Assembly: GCF_003253565.1 (NCBI RefSeq)
Contig: NZ_QKUF01000002.1
Coordinates: 62,001 to 126,000 of the forward strand
Length of the DNA stretch: 64,000 nt
Direction: 5' to 3'
Origin: Thermosporothrix hazakensis
GTDB lineage: Bacteria > Chloroflexota > Ktedonobacteria > Ktedonobacterales > Ktedonobacteraceae
In this document: positions 6,872 through 16,621 of the stretch, piece by piece
Position numbering within the stretch: position 1 is the first letter of the stretch
Layout of the letters: every line of letters starts with the position of its first letter
Program-made: the position numbers and the translations under genes
The notes under the pieces: model-generated
What the model saw: the letters and a program-made list of their open reading frames with translations, nothing else
Database searches by the model: none
Told to the model about the DNA's origin: nothing

Positions 6872-7939
6872 TTACACAAACTTTAAACAAACAGGGTGCG
6901 AAAGCGCCAGCGCCTCGCCCGTCGCGCCCAGATGCCCGGTATCTGGATCGAGCGAGAATACGATCACTGAATTTGAATCCTGATTGGCAACCAGCAAGAA
7001 ACGACCATTCGGAGTAATACTGAAATTACGTGGAGTCTTGCCCTGCACGGATGCTCGCTCAATGAAGCTCAGCAGGCCTGTTTGTGGATCAATGCGGAAG
7101 GCAACAATACTATCATCACCACGGTTTGAACCATAGAGAAGCTCCCCGGACGGATGCACACAAATTTCCGCACCGGTATTTTCGCCCTCGAAACCTTCGG
7201 GCAGCGTCGAGACAGTCTGCAACGGCTGTAGCGCCCCATTCTCGAGCTCATAGCGATACGCCACAATGGTCGAGTTGAGTTCATTGATCACATAGACGAA
7301 CTTGCCCGACGGATGGAACGCCAGATGACGCGGACCTGCCCCCGGCTCAGCCTTCGTCTCGGTGCACAGTTCCAGGTGACATGTCTTTCGATCTAATGTA
7401 TAACTGGAAATGGTATCGATTCCTAGATCACAGAGCAGCACATGTTGTCCACCGGGTGAAAGAAACGCGGAATGCACATGCGGACCTTCCTGCCTGCTTG
7501 GGTTCACGCCATGCCCTTCATGCTGGACAAGTTGCGCTATTTGCCCGATCTTCCCATCGCTCAGCAAGGGAAACACGCTGGCACTTCCACCGGTATAGTT
7601 CGCAACAATCAGACATGATCCGCTGCGGTCCGCGACCAGATGGCAGGGCCCCCGCCCGAGGGTCGCTTCCCGATTCAAAAAGGTCAGCGTCCCCTGCTGC
7701 GGATCAATGGCAAAGGCCGCGACCGAACCACCTGGCTTGCCCTCATACGTGTCTGTCTCACTCACCGCATACAGAAATCGTCCATCATGACTCGGCGTCA
7801 GGAACGAGGGATTCTCAATACCAGAAAAGCCCTCTATTAGCCTGAACTGCCCGTCCTCCTCGTCGAACTCATAAATATAGATCCCGGGGTCCTGCGCTGG
7901 CGCATATGTGCCTATATAGAGAAATCGTTTTGGAGCCAT
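6872..7939 (-). CDS. Lactonase family beta-propeller protein
   Basis: A 355-residue seven-bladed beta-propeller of the lactonase (6-phosphogluconolactonase YbhE-like) family. It begins APKRFLYIGTYAPAQDPGIY. Blade repeats follow, for example PSFLTPSHDGRFLYAVSETD, GPCHLVADRSGSCLIVANYT and GPRHLAFHPSGKFVYVINEL, then TPRNFSITPNGRFLLVANQD. The conserved PHVHSAFLSPGGQHVLLCDL blade is present. The family hydrolyses sugar lactones, but many members have unproven substrates. ATG at 7939 is preferred; a TTG at 7963 is in frame, but GGAAGG then falls inside the coding part. No partner gene is adjacent, so assignment to the pentose-phosphate pathway is inference. Confidence 0.88.
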   Translation of the reverse strand: MAPKRFLYIGTYAPAQDPGIYIYEFDEEDGQFRLIEGFSGIENPSFLTPSHDGRFLYAVSETDTYEGKPGGSVAAFAIDPQQGTLTFLNREATLGRGPCHLVADRSGSCLIVANYTGGSASVFPLLSDGKIGQIAQLVQHEGHGVNPSRQEGPHVHSAFLSPGGQHVLLCDLGIDTISSYTLDRKTCHLELCTETKAEPGAGPRHLAFHPSGKFVYVINELNSTIVAYRYELENGALQPLQTVSTLPEGFEGENTGAEICVHPSGELLYGSNRGDDSIVAFRIDPQTGLLSFIERASVQGKTPRNFSITPNGRFLLVANQDSNSVIVFSLDPDTGHLGATGEALALSHPVCLKFV

Positions 7940-8291
7940 CTCCGTTTTTTTCCTTCCAGACAAATTACGTTTACTCTCGCTTCACCAAAGGAGAGCCTCT
8001 ATCTTCTACTATTATTGTAGCGCAAGCCAAGCCCATGCGAGAACGCCCTTATCCCCTCTTTCTTTCCTGCTCGCTTTACTTCCCTTCTTATTGCCATGGA
8101 ACCCGTTCTTCCCTTCTATACCACCATCCATCCTATGCAGGACGCAGGCCACCTTTGTGGCTCGCCTTGTTCCTGTTTGTACACTGGTAGTATGACCCAT
8201 CGACATATATAAGAGGATATGGTCTCGTTCCCGTCCATAAGCCGCAGCAAGCGTTGCTTCAATGCGCTGCCGAAAGGAGATCTATACTGTT
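7940..8291. other. Divergent intergenic region
   Basis: This lies between the lactonase and the molybdenum-hydroxylase operon and must contain promoters for both directions. It shows T/C-rich blocks and an AT-rich patch near 8205-8220, but no convincing -35/-10 pair or palindrome. Confidence 0.35.
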
Positions 8292-8798
8292 ATGAATGTT
8301 GAGATCACGCTTCGAGTAAATGGCACAAGCCATCGGCTTACGCTTGACACACGTACGACGCTGCTGGATGCGTTACGCGAGCATCTCGGATTGACCGGTG
8401 CGAAAAAAGGATGCGACCACGGCCAATGCGGAGCCTGTACCGTTCTCCTCAACGGGCGGCGCGTCAACAGTTGTCTGATGCTTGCCGTCGCTCATCAAGA
8501 TGTCGATATTGTAACCATTGAGGGTCTCGGTGATCAGGAGCATCTGCACCCGCTTCAGCAGGCATTTATCACACATGACGCTCTGCAATGCGGCTACTGC
8601 ACACCTGGTCAGATCTGCTCGGCTGCTGGAATGCTGCAAGAGGCTGAGAATGGATGGCCGAGTTTTGCCAGTTCCGACCTCAAGGCGCAGCAGATCGTCC
8701 TGGACGAGGATGAGATCAAAGAGCGCATGAGTGGAAACCTCTGCCGTTGTGCAGCCTACGCCAATATCGTTGAGGCAATCAAGGAGGTGCGTTCATGA
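8292..8798 (+). CDS. Molybdenum hydroxylase, 2Fe-2S subunit (PaoA-like)
   Basis: A 168-residue small subunit of a xanthine-oxidase-family aldehyde oxidoreductase. The N-terminal plant-ferredoxin-like domain has KKGCDHGQCGACTVLLNGRR (three Cys of cluster II, the fourth in NSCLML). The C-terminal four-helix domain has LQCGYCTPGQI and NLCRCAAYANI (cluster I, C-x2-C and C-x-C). It passes electrons from the Mo site to FAD. ATG at 8292 follows AAGGAGA with 11-base spacing. The stop overlaps the next start (ATGA), so the three subunits are translationally coupled. The order 2Fe-2S, FAD, Mo is that of E. coli PaoABC. No Tat signal is seen, so a cytoplasmic enzyme is likely here. Confidence 0.93.
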   Translation: MNVEITLRVNGTSHRLTLDTRTTLLDALREHLGLTGAKKGCDHGQCGACTVLLNGRRVNSCLMLAVAHQDVDIVTIEGLGDQEHLHPLQQAFITHDALQCGYCTPGQICSAAGMLQEAENGWPSFASSDLKAQQIVLDEDEIKERMSGNLCRCAAYANIVEAIKEVRS

Positions 8799-9787
8799 AT
8801 CCTTTCCGCTACGAACGCGCCAGCGACACATCTACGGCTATTGCCCTGCTGACACGCTTCCCGGAAGCCGCGCTCCTGGCCGGGGGAACAAACCTTGTTG
8901 ATCATATGAAGCTTGGCATTGCCCAACCGCACACTGTGATCGATATCACGCAGCTTCCCTATCAACAGATCGAACAGCTTCCAGATGGCAGCCTGCGCAT
9001 TGGAGCGATGGTGCGCAATAGCGATCTTGCCGCTGATACCACCATACGTCAGCGTTACCCGGCGCTGGCTCAAGCCCTGCTCTCGGGTGCATCCGGACAA
9101 CTGCGCAATCTTGCCACCACTGGCGGGAATCTGCTTCAGCGCACGCGTTGCGTCTATTTTCAGGACGTCTCAAAGCCTTGCAACAAACGCGTACCCGGAA
9201 GCGGCTGCCCCGCACGTCAGGGCTACCATCGCAACCTTGCCATTCTTGGCGTCTCGGAACACTGCATTGCCAGCCACCCATCTGATATGGCGGTCGCAAT
9301 GATGGCGTTTGATGCCACCGTTCATATCGTGGGTCCACAGGGAGAACGAACCCTCCCGCTGCTGCTGCTCTATCGTCAACCTGGCAACGAGCCGGAGCGT
9401 GATACCGTGCTCAAACCAGGTGAGATGATTACGGCTGTTGATCTCCCACCACTTCCGATGGCCGCTCACTCGCGCTATCTGAAAGTACGTGATCGGGCTT
9501 CCTACGCCTTCGCCCTGGTCTCAATAGCCGCCGCACTTGATGTGGAAGACAACACGATTCGTGATATACGCCTTGCGCTTGGCGGCGTTGGCTCTATGCC
9601 GTGGCGCGCGCTGAAAGCCGAAAATGTGCTCCGTGGCTCCCCTGCAACCGAGGAGATGTTCCTTCAAGCAGCCAACGCAGAGCTAGCCGATGCCTACCCG
9701 CTGCCTGGCAACGCGTTCAAAATCGACCTTGTACGCCGGGTCCTGCCACCATTCCTACTTGAGCTGACGGAGGAGAGCAAGCGATGA
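8795..9787 (+). CDS. Molybdenum hydroxylase, FAD subunit with extra 4Fe-4S site (PaoB-like)
   Basis: A 330-residue medium subunit. The FAD-binding signature ALLAGGTNLVDHMKLG is at about residues 26-41, and a second segment GQLRNLATTGGNLLQRTRC at 101-119. Four Cys at 119, 129, 138 and 157 (RCVYFQD, KPCNKR, GSGCPA, SEHCIASHPSDMAV) match the additional 4Fe-4S loop known in PaoB and 4-hydroxybenzoyl-CoA reductase type subunits. That loop is absent from ordinary xanthine dehydrogenases. This is the main reason to call the operon PaoABC-like. Overlaps with both neighbours are 4 bases. The gene is intact. Confidence 0.93.
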   Translation: MNPFRYERASDTSTAIALLTRFPEAALLAGGTNLVDHMKLGIAQPHTVIDITQLPYQQIEQLPDGSLRIGAMVRNSDLAADTTIRQRYPALAQALLSGASGQLRNLATTGGNLLQRTRCVYFQDVSKPCNKRVPGSGCPARQGYHRNLAILGVSEHCIASHPSDMAVAMMAFDATVHIVGPQGERTLPLLLLYRQPGNEPERDTVLKPGEMITAVDLPPLPMAAHSRYLKVRDRASYAFALVSIAAALDVEDNTIRDIRLALGGVGSMPWRALKAENVLRGSPATEEMFLQAANAELADAYPLPGNAFKIDLVRRVLPPFLLELTEESKR

Positions 9788-11882
9788 AGACACAACTCGT
9801 GACACGCGTCGTCGGCACCTCCCTGGATCGCGTTGATGCCGCAGCAAAGGTCACCGGAACGGCCCGTTACGCCAGCGAATATCCGGTTGAAAACATCACA
9901 TACCTCTACCCGGTCCTGAGTACCATCGCGAAAGGGCGCGTCACCAGCATCGACGCAGAGACAGCGAAGCAGATACCCGGGGTGCTCAGCGTGCTGTGGC
10001 ATCAGAACACGCCACGTATTGAGCCGCTTGCCAACGGAGATCTTGAGGTGCTGCAACATGATCAAGTCCATTACCGGGGGCAGATCGTCGCCGCAGTAGT
10101 TGCCGACTCGCTCGAGACCGCTCGCCATGCTGCCGAACAGGTCGTTGTCTTCTACGAAGAGCAGCCCCATACGGTTGAGCTTCGAGTGATAGCAATACAC
10201 TCTATACGCCCTCCGAGGACGCTGTAGGCGCACCGGCTGACTCGCTTAAAGGCAATGTAGAGAACGCGCTTGCCCACGCCGAGTTCTCGCTTGACGCGGT
10301 CTATACCACGCCCACCGAACATAATAATCCAATGGAGCCCCATGCCACAATAGCGCACTGGGAAGGCGATACCCTGATGCTCTATGACTCGACACAGGGT
10401 GCTCACACCTCACAAGAAATGATCACCAGGGCGTTCAATATTCCTCCCGAAAATGTGCATATCGTCTCGCAATACATCGGCGGCGGCTTCGGCTCAAAGG
10501 GGACACCCCATCCAAACGTGATCCTTGCCGCGCTGGCTGCCCGAGCCACAAAGCGCCCGGTCAAATTCGCGATCACTCGCCAGCAGATCTTCTCGCTTGG
10601 AGGCTATCGCGCCCCGACGATCCAGCACATTCGTCTGGGAGCCAGAGGCGATGGCCGGCTGACAGCAATCTCCCACGACGTCATTACCTCAACAGCAACA
10701 ATCAATGAATACGTTGAGCAGGCCGCCCTGGCGACACGGATACTCTACTCTGCCGAGAATCGACGCACCACCCATCGCGTCGAACAGCTCGATCTGCCTG
10801 CGAACTCCTGGATGCGCGCCCCGGGCTGGTGTCCGGGCGTGTATGCACTTGAGACAGGGATAGACGAACTGGCGATCAAGTGCGACATCGACCCGATCGA
10901 CTTCCGGCTGCGTAATATCCCGTCGGTTGACCCTGAGAGCGGGCTTCCCTTCAGCAGTCATGGTCTGGCAGCCTGTCTGGAAAAGGGGGAGCAGCTCTTT
11001 CACTGGCAACAGCGCGACCCGAATCCCGGCATCTGCATCGAGGGCCGCTGGCGCATCGGGAGCGGCGTCGCAGCCTCAACCTACCCGGTTGAGATATTCC
11101 CCTCGACAGCTCGCATCGAAGCCAGACCCCCGAATCGCTATGCTGTCTTCATCGATGCAACCGATATCGGCACCGGGGCCCGCACCGTCCTGACGCAGAT
11201 CGCCGCCGACGCGTTGGCTGTCCCGATTGAGCAGGTTCATCTTGAGATCGGTGATAGCACGCTACCACAGGCAAGCGTAGCAGGCGGCTCAAGCGGTTCT
11301 ATGTCATGGGGATCGGCCATTTTCGACGCTGCAACCAGACTACGTACAGTTCTGCAAAAGAAGCACGGCGGGATCATTCCACCCGAAGGAGTGGCCGTCA
11401 CCGGTTCGATCAACTCGAATCCGCTTACCAAACGCTATGCGATGCATGCCTTCGGCGCAATCTTTGCCGAAGTTCGCGTCCATATGGACACCTGCGAAAT
11501 ACGCGTCCCGAGGCTTCTGGGCGTCTTTGCGGCGGGGCGTATTCTGAACCCGAAGACTGCTCGCTCGCAATTCATCGGTGGCATGACAATGGGACTCTCA
11601 ATGGCGCTGCACGAGGAGAGCATCCTTGATCCCGCCTTCGGTGATTACGTCAACCACGACCTTGCCGAATACCATATCGCAACCTGTGCAGATGTGGGGA
11701 ATATCGAGGCAACCTGGATTGACGAGCAGGACATGTACGTTAACCCACTTGGGGCAAAAGGCATCGGTGAAATCGGGATTGTGGGGACAGCCGCAGCCAT
11801 TACCAACGCTATCTTTCATGCGACAGGTATTCGTGTCCGCGAGCTTCCTATCACGCTTGATAAGTTGCTTCAGGTTTCCTGA
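9784..11882 (+). pseudogene. Molybdenum hydroxylase, Mo-cofactor subunit (PaoC-like), frameshifted
   Basis: The large catalytic subunit is split by a single-base shift near 10183-10187. Frame one reads MKTQLVTRVVGTSLDRVDAA to YEEQPHTVELR, then meets foreign sequence and stops at 10227. A second frame resumes immediately with SDSNTLYTPSEDAVGAPAD and continues to the end without further damage. One missing base explains it. The rest is well conserved: PTEHNNPMEPHATIAHW, QYIGGGFGSKGTPHPN, SWMRAPGWCPGVYALE and the C-terminal GAKGIGEIGI with the catalytic Glu. Total length of about 699 residues is normal. Without the shift this would be an aldehyde-oxidising Mo enzyme with the two genes upstream. 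Sequence error or very recent inactivation are both possible. Confidence 0.88.
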
Positions 11883-11899
11883 GCCCGCCTCTCAAAGCG

Positions 11900-11946
11900 G
11901 CAGGCGTTGCTGATCGTCCTTCGATCAAAGGCGCCTGCTTGCTTTT
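11900..11946 (+). terminator. Probable terminator of the molybdenum-hydroxylase operon
   Basis: GCAGGCG (11900-11906) pairs with CGCCTGC (11932-11938), and the loop itself contains GATCG-TCCTT-CGATC. It is followed by TTGCTTTT, 18 bases after the operon's last stop. Confidence 0.55.
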
Positions 11947-12033
11947 CAGGCATGGAACTGATAAAAAATGAAGGAGTTTCTCGGGGTACAAAGTCTATTT
12001 CCCTTCAGTTTGTATTCAATTGCTCCATTTCTA

Positions 12034-12175
12034 TTGCACTTTCCCTCCGACTATGGTACATCTTCAAGAGAGAGATGTTGCGTCTGTCCCCCCTGAACTG
12101 ACGCAATGCGAACCTGACAGAAAATCTCTCGGACTCACAGGCGGGGAGCAGAAAATCTGCTCCTCGTCTTTTTTA
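12034..12175 (+). ncRNA. Candidate small RNA between operons (speculative)
   Basis: A weak promoter (TTGCAC 12034-12039, 17-bp spacer, TACATC) precedes a stem TTGCGTC/GACGCAA (12078-12084 with 12100-12106). That stem's 15-nt loop is C-rich (CCCCCC). A strong terminator hairpin ends the segment at 12143-12175. No plausible coding gene precedes this terminator within 260 bases, which is why an RNA of about 110 nt is proposed. Expression is not demonstrated. Confidence 0.25.
12143..12175 (+). terminator. Strong intrinsic terminator
   Basis: GGGGAGCAGA-AAA-TCTGCTCCTC followed by GTCTTTTTT on the plus strand. It may end the candidate small RNA or be a second stop for the operon at 8292-11882. Confidence 0.8.
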
Positions 12176-12180
12176 GCGCC

Positions 12181-13281
12181 TCATTGCTTCTGAAGCCGCG
12201 CAACCGCCTCCTGAATAAAGGTCTCGGTCAGCTCGTGGGCAACAGTATCAGGATGTTGCACCGGTGGCGATTTCATCAGGTAGGCACTTGGCCCCTCCAA
12301 TGTCCCGCTGATTCCGCAATCCCGCGCCAGCTTGACAAGCCGCACGGCATCAATCACCACGCCTGCCGAGTTCGGCGAGTCCCAGACTTCCAGCTTCAAC
12401 TCAACGTTGAGCGGCACATCCCCGAACGTGCGCCCTTCCAGCCGGATATAAGACCACTTGCGATCAGCCAACCAGGCAACATAATCCGACGGCCCGATGT
12501 GTACATTCTCCTCCCCAAGCTCATAATCGAGCTGGCTCGTCACTGCATTCGTTTTGCTGATCTTCTTCGATTCCAGCCGCTCGCGTTCCAGCATATTGTA
12601 AAAATCCATATTTCCGCCGACATTGAGCTGCATTGTTCGCTCAAGTTTGACGCCACGCTCCAGGAAGAGACGAGCAAGCATGCGATGAAGAATCGTTGCC
12701 CCCACCTGACTCTTAATATCATCACCAATCATTGGCAGCCCCGCTTCGGTGAAGAGCTTCTGCCAGTACGCTTCCCGCGCAATAAAGACGGGAATACAGT
12801 TCACAAATCCGACACCAGCCTGCAAAATCCGCTCAACATACCATTTCGTCGCCGCCTCCGAGCCGACCGGCAGATAGTTGACCACGACATCGGTGCCCGT
12901 ATCCTTGAGAATCTGCACGACATCGCTTGCCTCACCCGAGGCGCTGGTCACCACCTGTGAGAGATAGGTACCCAGACTATCGTTTGTCATCCCACGATAG
13001 ACCTTCGCCTGAAGGTGCGGCACAGTGGCAAAGCGATAGGTATTATTCGGGGCTTCATAAATAGCCTCGCTCAGATCTTTCCCTACCTTCCGCTGATCGA
13101 TGTCAAAAGCCGCTGAAAACTCGATATCCCGCACATGGTAACCGCCAAGCTCAACATGCATGAGCCCGGGAATAAAGGCATCAGGCAAGGCGTCACGATA
13201 ATAATGCACTCCCTGGACAAGCGAGCTGGCGCAATTTCCTACGCCGATAATAGCGACACGTACCTTTTTTGGACCATTCAT
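12181..13281 (-). CDS. ino1: Inositol-3-phosphate synthase
   Basis: A 366-residue enzyme of the prokaryotic type that converts glucose 6-phosphate to myo-inositol 3-phosphate using NAD. The N-terminal Rossmann motif is [16 protein letters not shown]. Downstream signatures include [42 protein letters not shown], and [12 protein letters not shown] with catalytic Lys residues. Length fits the actinobacterial/archaeal branch. ATG at 13281 follows GAAAGGGAT; an upstream in-frame extension lacks family similarity. The product feeds inositol lipids or inositol-containing thiols. The PIG-L deacetylase at 37095 could belong to such a route, but that link is speculative. Palindromes upstream (13394-13445) may control it. 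Confidence 0.93.
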   Translation of the reverse strand: MNGPKKVRVAIIGVGNCASSLVQGVHYYRDALPDAFIPGLMHVELGGYHVRDIEFSAAFDIDQRKVGKDLSEAIYEAPNNTYRFATVPHLQAKVYRGMTNDSLGTYLSQVVTSASGEASDVVQILKDTGTDVVVNYLPVGSEAATKWYVERILQAGVGFVNCIPVFIAREAYWQKLFTEAGLPMIGDDIKSQVGATILHRMLARLFLERGVKLERTMQLNVGGNMDFYNMLERERLESKKISKTNAVTSQLDYELGEENVHIGPSDYVAWLADRKWSYIRLEGRTFGDVPLNVELKLEVWDSPNSAGVVIDAVRLVKLARDCGISGTLEGPSAYLMKSPPVQHPDTVAHELTETFIQEAVARLQKQ

Positions 13282-13393
13282 AAAACAAATATCCCTTTCT
13301 ATCCATTTTCGTTTCTCCAGCAATCGCACCTCGTCTGATCCATCAAAAGAAGAACCGGGCAAGCGTCCGATGAAAGGGTCAATCTATTCATAG

Positions 13394-13445
13394 AATACAG
13401 TGAACCTGTATTGATAGATATGATATATGCAAATAAATTGCATAT
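13394..13445. promoter_or_regulatory. Two palindromes upstream of inositol-phosphate synthase
   Basis: AATACAG-TGAAC-CTGTATT (13394-13412) and ATATGCAA-ATAAA-TTGCATAT (13425-13445) are perfect dyads about 115-165 bases upstream of the ino1 start, in AT-rich promoter-like sequence. The first resembles the dyad at 56486-56515. They look like operators; the regulators are unknown. Confidence 0.45.
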
Positions 13446-13602
13446 ACTACAGAGAAAATCTATCCACGCTTCTGCAAAATGTTCTTCCTGAGCTCTTTTT
13501 ATATACCTCTTTTCCTATACAGTGAGGAAAGGGAGCGTTTCTGTGATAGAAGTAGAGTGTGGGCAATGTTTCCCGCCAAATCATAAAACAGAGAGGACAA
13601 AC

Positions 13603-14703
13603 ATGTTCATCATACTTGCGCTTCTGATCCTTTTTCTTCTACTTTTACTTGAACTCTGCTGGTATTTCGCGCATCAAGTTCTCAGGCGCAAAAGCGACAT
13701 GAAGAAGAGATTTGTTCGTATTCATAAAATAGAGGAGGGAAAAGATATCACATTACAGAACACCCGGGAGACCAGAAGGCCGGGCATCTTCGGACTGGAA
13801 GGAAGTGAGGGACAGGCGATTGTTGGCCCGGTCTTCGCATCTGATGCCCAGAGCGTCACGCGCCAGCTCATCCATGTGGAAGGGAAGATCTCCCCCCGGA
13901 CAGCAGGCATCTGGAATACCACTATTTATGGCGGTAAGATGCAGGCACAACTGAATCTCCCTATTGAGGAGGTGGCTGTACCAACACCACTCGGTGATAT
14001 GCCTGCATGGTTTGTGCCGGGAGGTTCGTGTTGGGCGATTCTGGTACACGGCGCAACGGCCAATCGCGAGCAGGGTTTACGCGTCCTGCCGACGCTTGCG
14101 GAATGTGGGCTCTCGACCCTCACCATCACCTTTCGCAACGATGCAGAAGCACCGGCAAGCCCCGACGGCCTGAGCCATCTGGGAGCCAGCGAATGGGAGG
14201 ACCTGGAAGCAGGCGTTCGCTACGCGCTGGATCATGGTGCAGAGCAGCTTATCCTCTATGGCTGGTCGATGGGAGGCACGATTGTGGAACTCTTTTTGCG
14301 TCAGTCTGCACTCGCTTCGCATGTTCGAGCGGTTGTGCTCGATTCACCTATCCTGAACTGGCGGGCCAGCCTGGAAAGCATCGCGAAAAAGAATGGCCTG
14401 CCAGCCTTCTTTGTTCGCCTTGTCGAGCCAATCATCTTACTGCGTACCGGCATTCGCCTCTCCACCCTCGACCTGACAACGCGCAGCCAGGGAAACAGTG
14501 CGATCCTTTTGTTTCATGGCACCGAGGATACCATCGCCCCTATTGCTCTCAGCGACCGCTTTGCCAGCACGCACGCTGACATCATTACCTATCATCGCGT
14601 TCCGAATGCCGAACATACCCAGTGCTGGAACGCCAACGGGGAAAAATACGAGGCCATCCTGCATGCATTTCTGCACAACATCCTGAAGAAAGACGCTCAC
14701 TAA
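13603..14703 (+). CDS. Membrane-anchored alpha/beta hydrolase
   Basis: A 366-residue protein. Residues 1-28 are a hydrophobic anchor (FIILALLILFLLLLLELCWY) followed by basic residues. The alpha/beta-hydrolase core starts about residue 120 with PTPLGDMPAWFVPG and WAILVHGATANREQGLRVLP. The nucleophile elbow is LYGWSMGGTIVE (Ser in GWSMG). An acid is in LLFHGTEDTIAP and the His in NAEHTQCWNANG. The triad is complete. Start at 13603 follows GAGAGGACAA; an upstream in-frame extension would place hydrophilic sequence before the anchor. Likely an extracytoplasmic or membrane-side esterase/peptidase-like hydrolase; substrate unknown. It converges on the sugar-transport operon with a shared terminator. 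Confidence 0.85.
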   Translation: MFIILALLILFLLLLLELCWYFAHQVLRRKSDMKKRFVRIHKIEEGKDITLQNTRETRRPGIFGLEGSEGQAIVGPVFASDAQSVTRQLIHVEGKISPRTAGIWNTTIYGGKMQAQLNLPIEEVAVPTPLGDMPAWFVPGGSCWAILVHGATANREQGLRVLPTLAECGLSTLTITFRNDAEAPASPDGLSHLGASEWEDLEAGVRYALDHGAEQLILYGWSMGGTIVELFLRQSALASHVRAVVLDSPILNWRASLESIAKKNGLPAFFVRLVEPIILLRTGIRLSTLDLTTRSQGNSAILLFHGTEDTIAPIALSDRFASTHADIITYHRVPNAEHTQCWNANGEKYEAILHAFLHNILKKDAH

Positions 14704-14711
14704 ACCGGCTC

Positions 14712-14742
14712 AGAGAGGGAAAGCGTACAGCGTTCCCTCTCT
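14712..14742. terminator. Bidirectional terminator
   Basis: AGAGAGGGAA (14712-14721) and TTCCCTCTCT (14733-14742) form a perfect 10-bp stem between two convergent genes that end at 14703 and 14750. Confidence 0.75.
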
Positions 14743-14749
14743 CATTATC

Positions 14750-15610
14750 CTATCCTTTGATACCGGTTCCAGCGATACCCTGCACGATTTGCCTCTGAAA
14801 GAAGAGGAAGACGATCAGCGCGGGCAGCGCTCCCAGAACCGCCGAGGCCATCACCTGAGCATAGTGGATACCATAGGCTGTCTGCACAGTTGCCAGCCCA
14901 ACCGGCACCGTCATCATATCGACGCCCGTGACTACGATATATGGCCAGAGGAAGTTATTCCAGGCAGAAACAAAGGTGAAGATGGCCACAGCGGCGACAG
15001 CGGAACGCGAGAGCGGCAGCCAGACTTGCCAGTACAGCCGCCAGCGCCCGGCGCCATCGATAACCGCCGCCTCTTCCAGCTCATGCGGCAATGAGTCAAA
15101 GAATTGCTTGAAGATAAACACCGCGATCGGCGAGGCAATCTGCACCACGATCACGCCTGCATAGGTGTTCACCAATCCAAAAAGCTGCATTAACGAGAAC
15201 AGCGGCACAATCAGAATCTGGCCAGGGACCATCAAGCCCGCCAGAATGACCCAGAAGACAAACTTACTGCCGCGAAACGGGATACGCGACAGGGCATATG
15301 CGGCCAGGCTGGCAAAGAACACCGCCAGCATCGTAATCAGAATCGAGGTCAGGAAGCTATTGAAATACCAGCGCAGCAGGTTCCCGGCATTCAACACATT
15401 TTCATAGGCCGCTCCGGTAAAATGCGTGGGAATCCAGGAGACAGGAATAACGGTTGTCTCTCCTTCGGGTTTGAAAGACGTATCAACTGCCCACAACAAT
15501 GGGATTGCCCACAGAACCATCAAGAAGAGCAGCAGGAGAAAGGCGACCACCTGTGAGATATGCGGGCGGCGGAATCTCCTCTCAGGCGCATTGACAACAA
15601 CACTGCTCAT
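14750..15610 (-). CDS. Carbohydrate ABC transporter permease (MalG-like)
   Basis: A 286-residue inner-membrane permease with six predicted membrane segments. The EAA loop needed to dock the ATPase is visible as ELEEAAVIDGAGRWRLYWQVWLPLSRSAVAA at about residues 180-210. The C-terminus LIVFLFFQRQIVQGIAGTGIKG is typical of the MalG branch. It is the last gene of the operon SBP, permease, permease, and its ATG overlaps the stop of the upstream permease by 4 bases. No ATPase gene is present, as is common for such operons that share a general MsiK-like ATPase. Confidence 0.93.
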   Translation of the reverse strand: MSSVVVNAPERRFRRPHISQVVAFLLLLFLMVLWAIPLLWAVDTSFKPEGETTVIPVSWIPTHFTGAAYENVLNAGNLLRWYFNSFLTSILITMLAVFFASLAAYALSRIPFRGSKFVFWVILAGLMVPGQILIVPLFSLMQLFGLVNTYAGVIVVQIASPIAVFIFKQFFDSLPHELEEAAVIDGAGRWRLYWQVWLPLSRSAVAAVAIFTFVSAWNNFLWPYIVVTGVDMMTVPVGLATVQTAYGIHYAQVMASAVLGALPALIVFLFFQRQIVQGIAGTGIKG

Positions 15611-16545
15611 GCTTCGCCTCCCTTCTTACGATAGAACAGGAAAAACTGGATACCAGAGATAAGCATAATCAGAATGAAGAACAGGTAGGACATTGCCGAA
15701 GCCAGACCAATGCGGAACGAGGAGAAACCCGTCTCATAAACATACTGCATTAGCGGACGCGTCACATAGTTCGGGCCACCGCCGGTCAACAGGAAGATCT
15801 GCGCGAACACCTGAAGCGAAGAGATCACCTGCAAAATCATGACGAGCAGCGTCGTATTCTTCAGCAAAGGAAGCGTAATATGCAACAATTTGTTCCAGGA
15901 GTTGGCTCCATCAATTGAGGCCGACTCATACACTTCCTGCGGGATCTGCTGTAATCCAGCCAGATACAGCACAAAGTTAAAGCCAACCGTCCACCAGATC
16001 GTTACGATAACCGTGGACACCATTGCCACGTTTGGATCACTCAACCACCCGACCTCTTTGAGGCCAATCGCGGTCAACATGCCGTTAATCAGACCAAAAC
16101 CAGGCTGATACAGCCAGTTCCAGACCAGCACCACAGCCGAAACTGGCAGAATGTAAGGAGCAAAAACAACCGTGCGGAACAGCCAGCGTCCCGGGATCTT
16201 CATATTTGCCAGTAATGCCAGCACCAGTCCGAACACCATTAACAGCGGCGTACTGATGACCGTAAAGAGCACCGTATTCCCCAGTGAGCCCCAGAAACTC
16301 GGGTCTGTCAGCGCTTCCTGATAGTTCTGGAGCCCCAGGAATTGATCTTTTCCCGTCCCGGCCAGACTCCAGTTAAAGAAGCTCATCCCAAATCCCAGAA
16401 TGATCGGAAGGAATACAAAGAGAGCGTATGCAATCAAAAAAGGGGCAACAAATGCATAACCTATTACGTCATTCTTCCAGCGAGCAGAACGCTTACCCGG
16501 TTTCTCAGCCGCCTGCACCTGCTCTGAAATCAGCATATTTGCCAT
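15607..16545 (-). CDS. Carbohydrate ABC transporter permease (MalF-like)
   Basis: A 312-residue permease with a cytoplasmic N-terminus and six membrane segments (first VAPFLIAYALFVFLPIILGF). The EAA motif is EVYESASIDGANSWNKLLHI, followed by TLPLLKNTTLLV. It pairs with the MalG-like protein to form the channel for a sugar or oligosaccharide. ATG at 16545 is chosen because GAAAGGAGAGA lies directly upstream; a GTG at 16560 is part of that ribosome site. The gap to the binding-protein gene is 76 bases. Confidence 0.93.
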   Translation of the reverse strand: MANMLISEQVQAAEKPGKRSARWKNDVIGYAFVAPFLIAYALFVFLPIILGFGMSFFNWSLAGTGKDQFLGLQNYQEALTDPSFWGSLGNTVLFTVISTPLLMVFGLVLALLANMKIPGRWLFRTVVFAPYILPVSAVVLVWNWLYQPGFGLINGMLTAIGLKEVGWLSDPNVAMVSTVIVTIWWTVGFNFVLYLAGLQQIPQEVYESASIDGANSWNKLLHITLPLLKNTTLLVMILQVISSLQVFAQIFLLTGGGPNYVTRPLMQYVYETGFSSFRIGLASAMSYLFFILIMLISGIQFFLFYRKKGGEA

Positions 16546-16621
16546 ATTCTCTCCTTTCACCGTTACCCCTCATCAGGGAAACAGTTTGGCGATGACGCAC
16601 ATGTCAGCGTCCTTGCAGGGG

